Below, piece by piece: positions 63,478 through 64,000 of a DNA stretch of 64,000 nucleotides (within the stretch, counting starts at the first letter, position 1; each line of letters begins with the position of its first letter). Origin of the DNA: Argyresthia goedartella (lineage: Eukaryota; Arthropoda; Insecta; Lepidoptera; Argyresthiidae); the NCBI GenBank assembly GCA_949825045.1, contig OX463814.1, positions 30,894,383 through 30,958,382 of the forward strand, read 5' to 3'. Made by a program: the position numbers and the translations under genes. The notes under the pieces were generated by a model. The model was not told the DNA's origin and made no database searches. It saw nothing but the letters and a program-made list of their open reading frames with translations.

Positions 63478-64000
63478 TAAATTAATCAAAACCGCTTTTA
63501 TAGCCAGCAATCGACAAATTCTGTGTATCGGCAATACCAAATGATTTGAGTGATAGCCAATGGTTGATTAGAAACTATGCGGACACAAAATTTGTGGAAC
63601 AGCGGACGTGCATGGCATGGTTGAAATTAGACCCTGTGTAGTTAGAGATAAGAAGCTTTCGCTTGGGCAGCGAGTGTTCTGCAAAGGACGCCATTTTTTT
63701 CCAGACATGTGGGGTCTATAAATACGAGAGCGTGGGAGGGGGAGGCATTCAGTCTCTACGTCAAGCTACTGTGACACTCGTCTTTCGGTAATTTCTAAAC
63801 AGTTCGGTCGCCGTTTTACTCGTCTGGAACTGAAAGAGTTGTGATTGCGTGTTACAGTGGATTTTCGTGAGTGTCTGAAGCGCCGAGATATACCTCGGTT
63901 CCTATCCTTTAAATCAACCTACCCCAAATTCCAAAACTATCCTTGGGTCGTTAGATAAGAACTTGTAGGTAATTGATCTGAGTCTGATTCTGGGCTTGGA
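63478..64000 (+). promoter_or_regulatory. Candidate core promoter and leader (LTR or gene 5' end)
   Basis: TATAAATA (about 63717-63724) is followed about 30 bases later by an insect-type initiator (ATTCAGTC, about 63748). The leader to the window end has no long frame. The layout fits an LTR promoter of an insect retroelement or the first exon of a cellular gene whose body lies outside the window. Confidence 0.45.

Overview
This 64 kb window is eukaryotic genomic DNA from an insect, most likely a lepidopteran. The evidence is a spliced gene with GT-AG introns, non-LTR retrotransposons with A-rich or microsatellite tails, an env-bearing Ty3/gypsy (errantivirus-like) element, BEL/Pao elements, a DD37D mariner, tRNA-like SINE heads and many AT-rich repeats. 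The species assignment is inference. Only one ordinary cellular gene is clear: a carboxypeptidase Q-like M28 metallopeptidase on the minus strand at 57986-61307. Nearly everything else is mobile DNA in different stages of decay.

Layout. 1-15.1 kb is a nest of closely related BEL/Pao elements. A plus-strand copy has lost its RT (1-3061). An inverted partial copy follows (5684-3070, minus). A third plus-strand copy (gag, protease, RT, RNase H; 10858-15098) has its LTR split by an almost complete 4.3 kb CR1/Jockey-superfamily LINE (6126-10412). A second copy of that LINE (15.1-17.0 kb) truncates the third BEL copy. 17.0-21.5 kb is a decayed minus-strand Ty3/gypsy element, itself interrupted by about 1.5 kb of unidentified DNA with 90-bp tandem repeats. 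21.5-22.9 kb is a divergent BEL/Pao gag remnant.

23.84-28.32 kb is a candidate DNA transposon. It has about 35-bp imperfect terminal inverted repeats, a possible 4-bp target duplication and repeated CTAGG-type subterminal motifs. Its single spliced minus-strand gene encodes a DUF7869-like protein of unknown function, now broken by a frameshift, a stop and an inserted repeat.

28.8-41.5 kb holds LINE fragments of several clades and a complete-length DD37D mariner (30776-31976) lying between near-identical inverted copies of a LINE 5' region. It also holds an RTE-like 3' fragment with its own target duplication, possible env debris, several short repeat arrays, and one copy of a 1.3 kb repeat whose inverted partner is at 61.7-63.0 kb.

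41735-50454 is the best-preserved element: a full errantivirus-like LTR retroelement. It has 296-bp LTRs that I read as identical, a 4-bp GTAA target duplication, PBS, PPT and three open frames (gag, pol, env). Gag and pol are joined by what looks like a textbook -1 frameshift signal: UUUAAAC, a 7-nt spacer and a hairpin able to form a pseudoknot.

50.5-57.9 kb is mostly repeat-derived intergenic DNA including a third copy of the 4.3 kb LINE. The carboxypeptidase gene has two alternative (or duplicated) first exons, each encoding its own signal peptide and each splicing in the same phase to the common exon 2. The window ends with repeats and a TATA plus initiator arrangement that may be an LTR promoter or the start of another gene.
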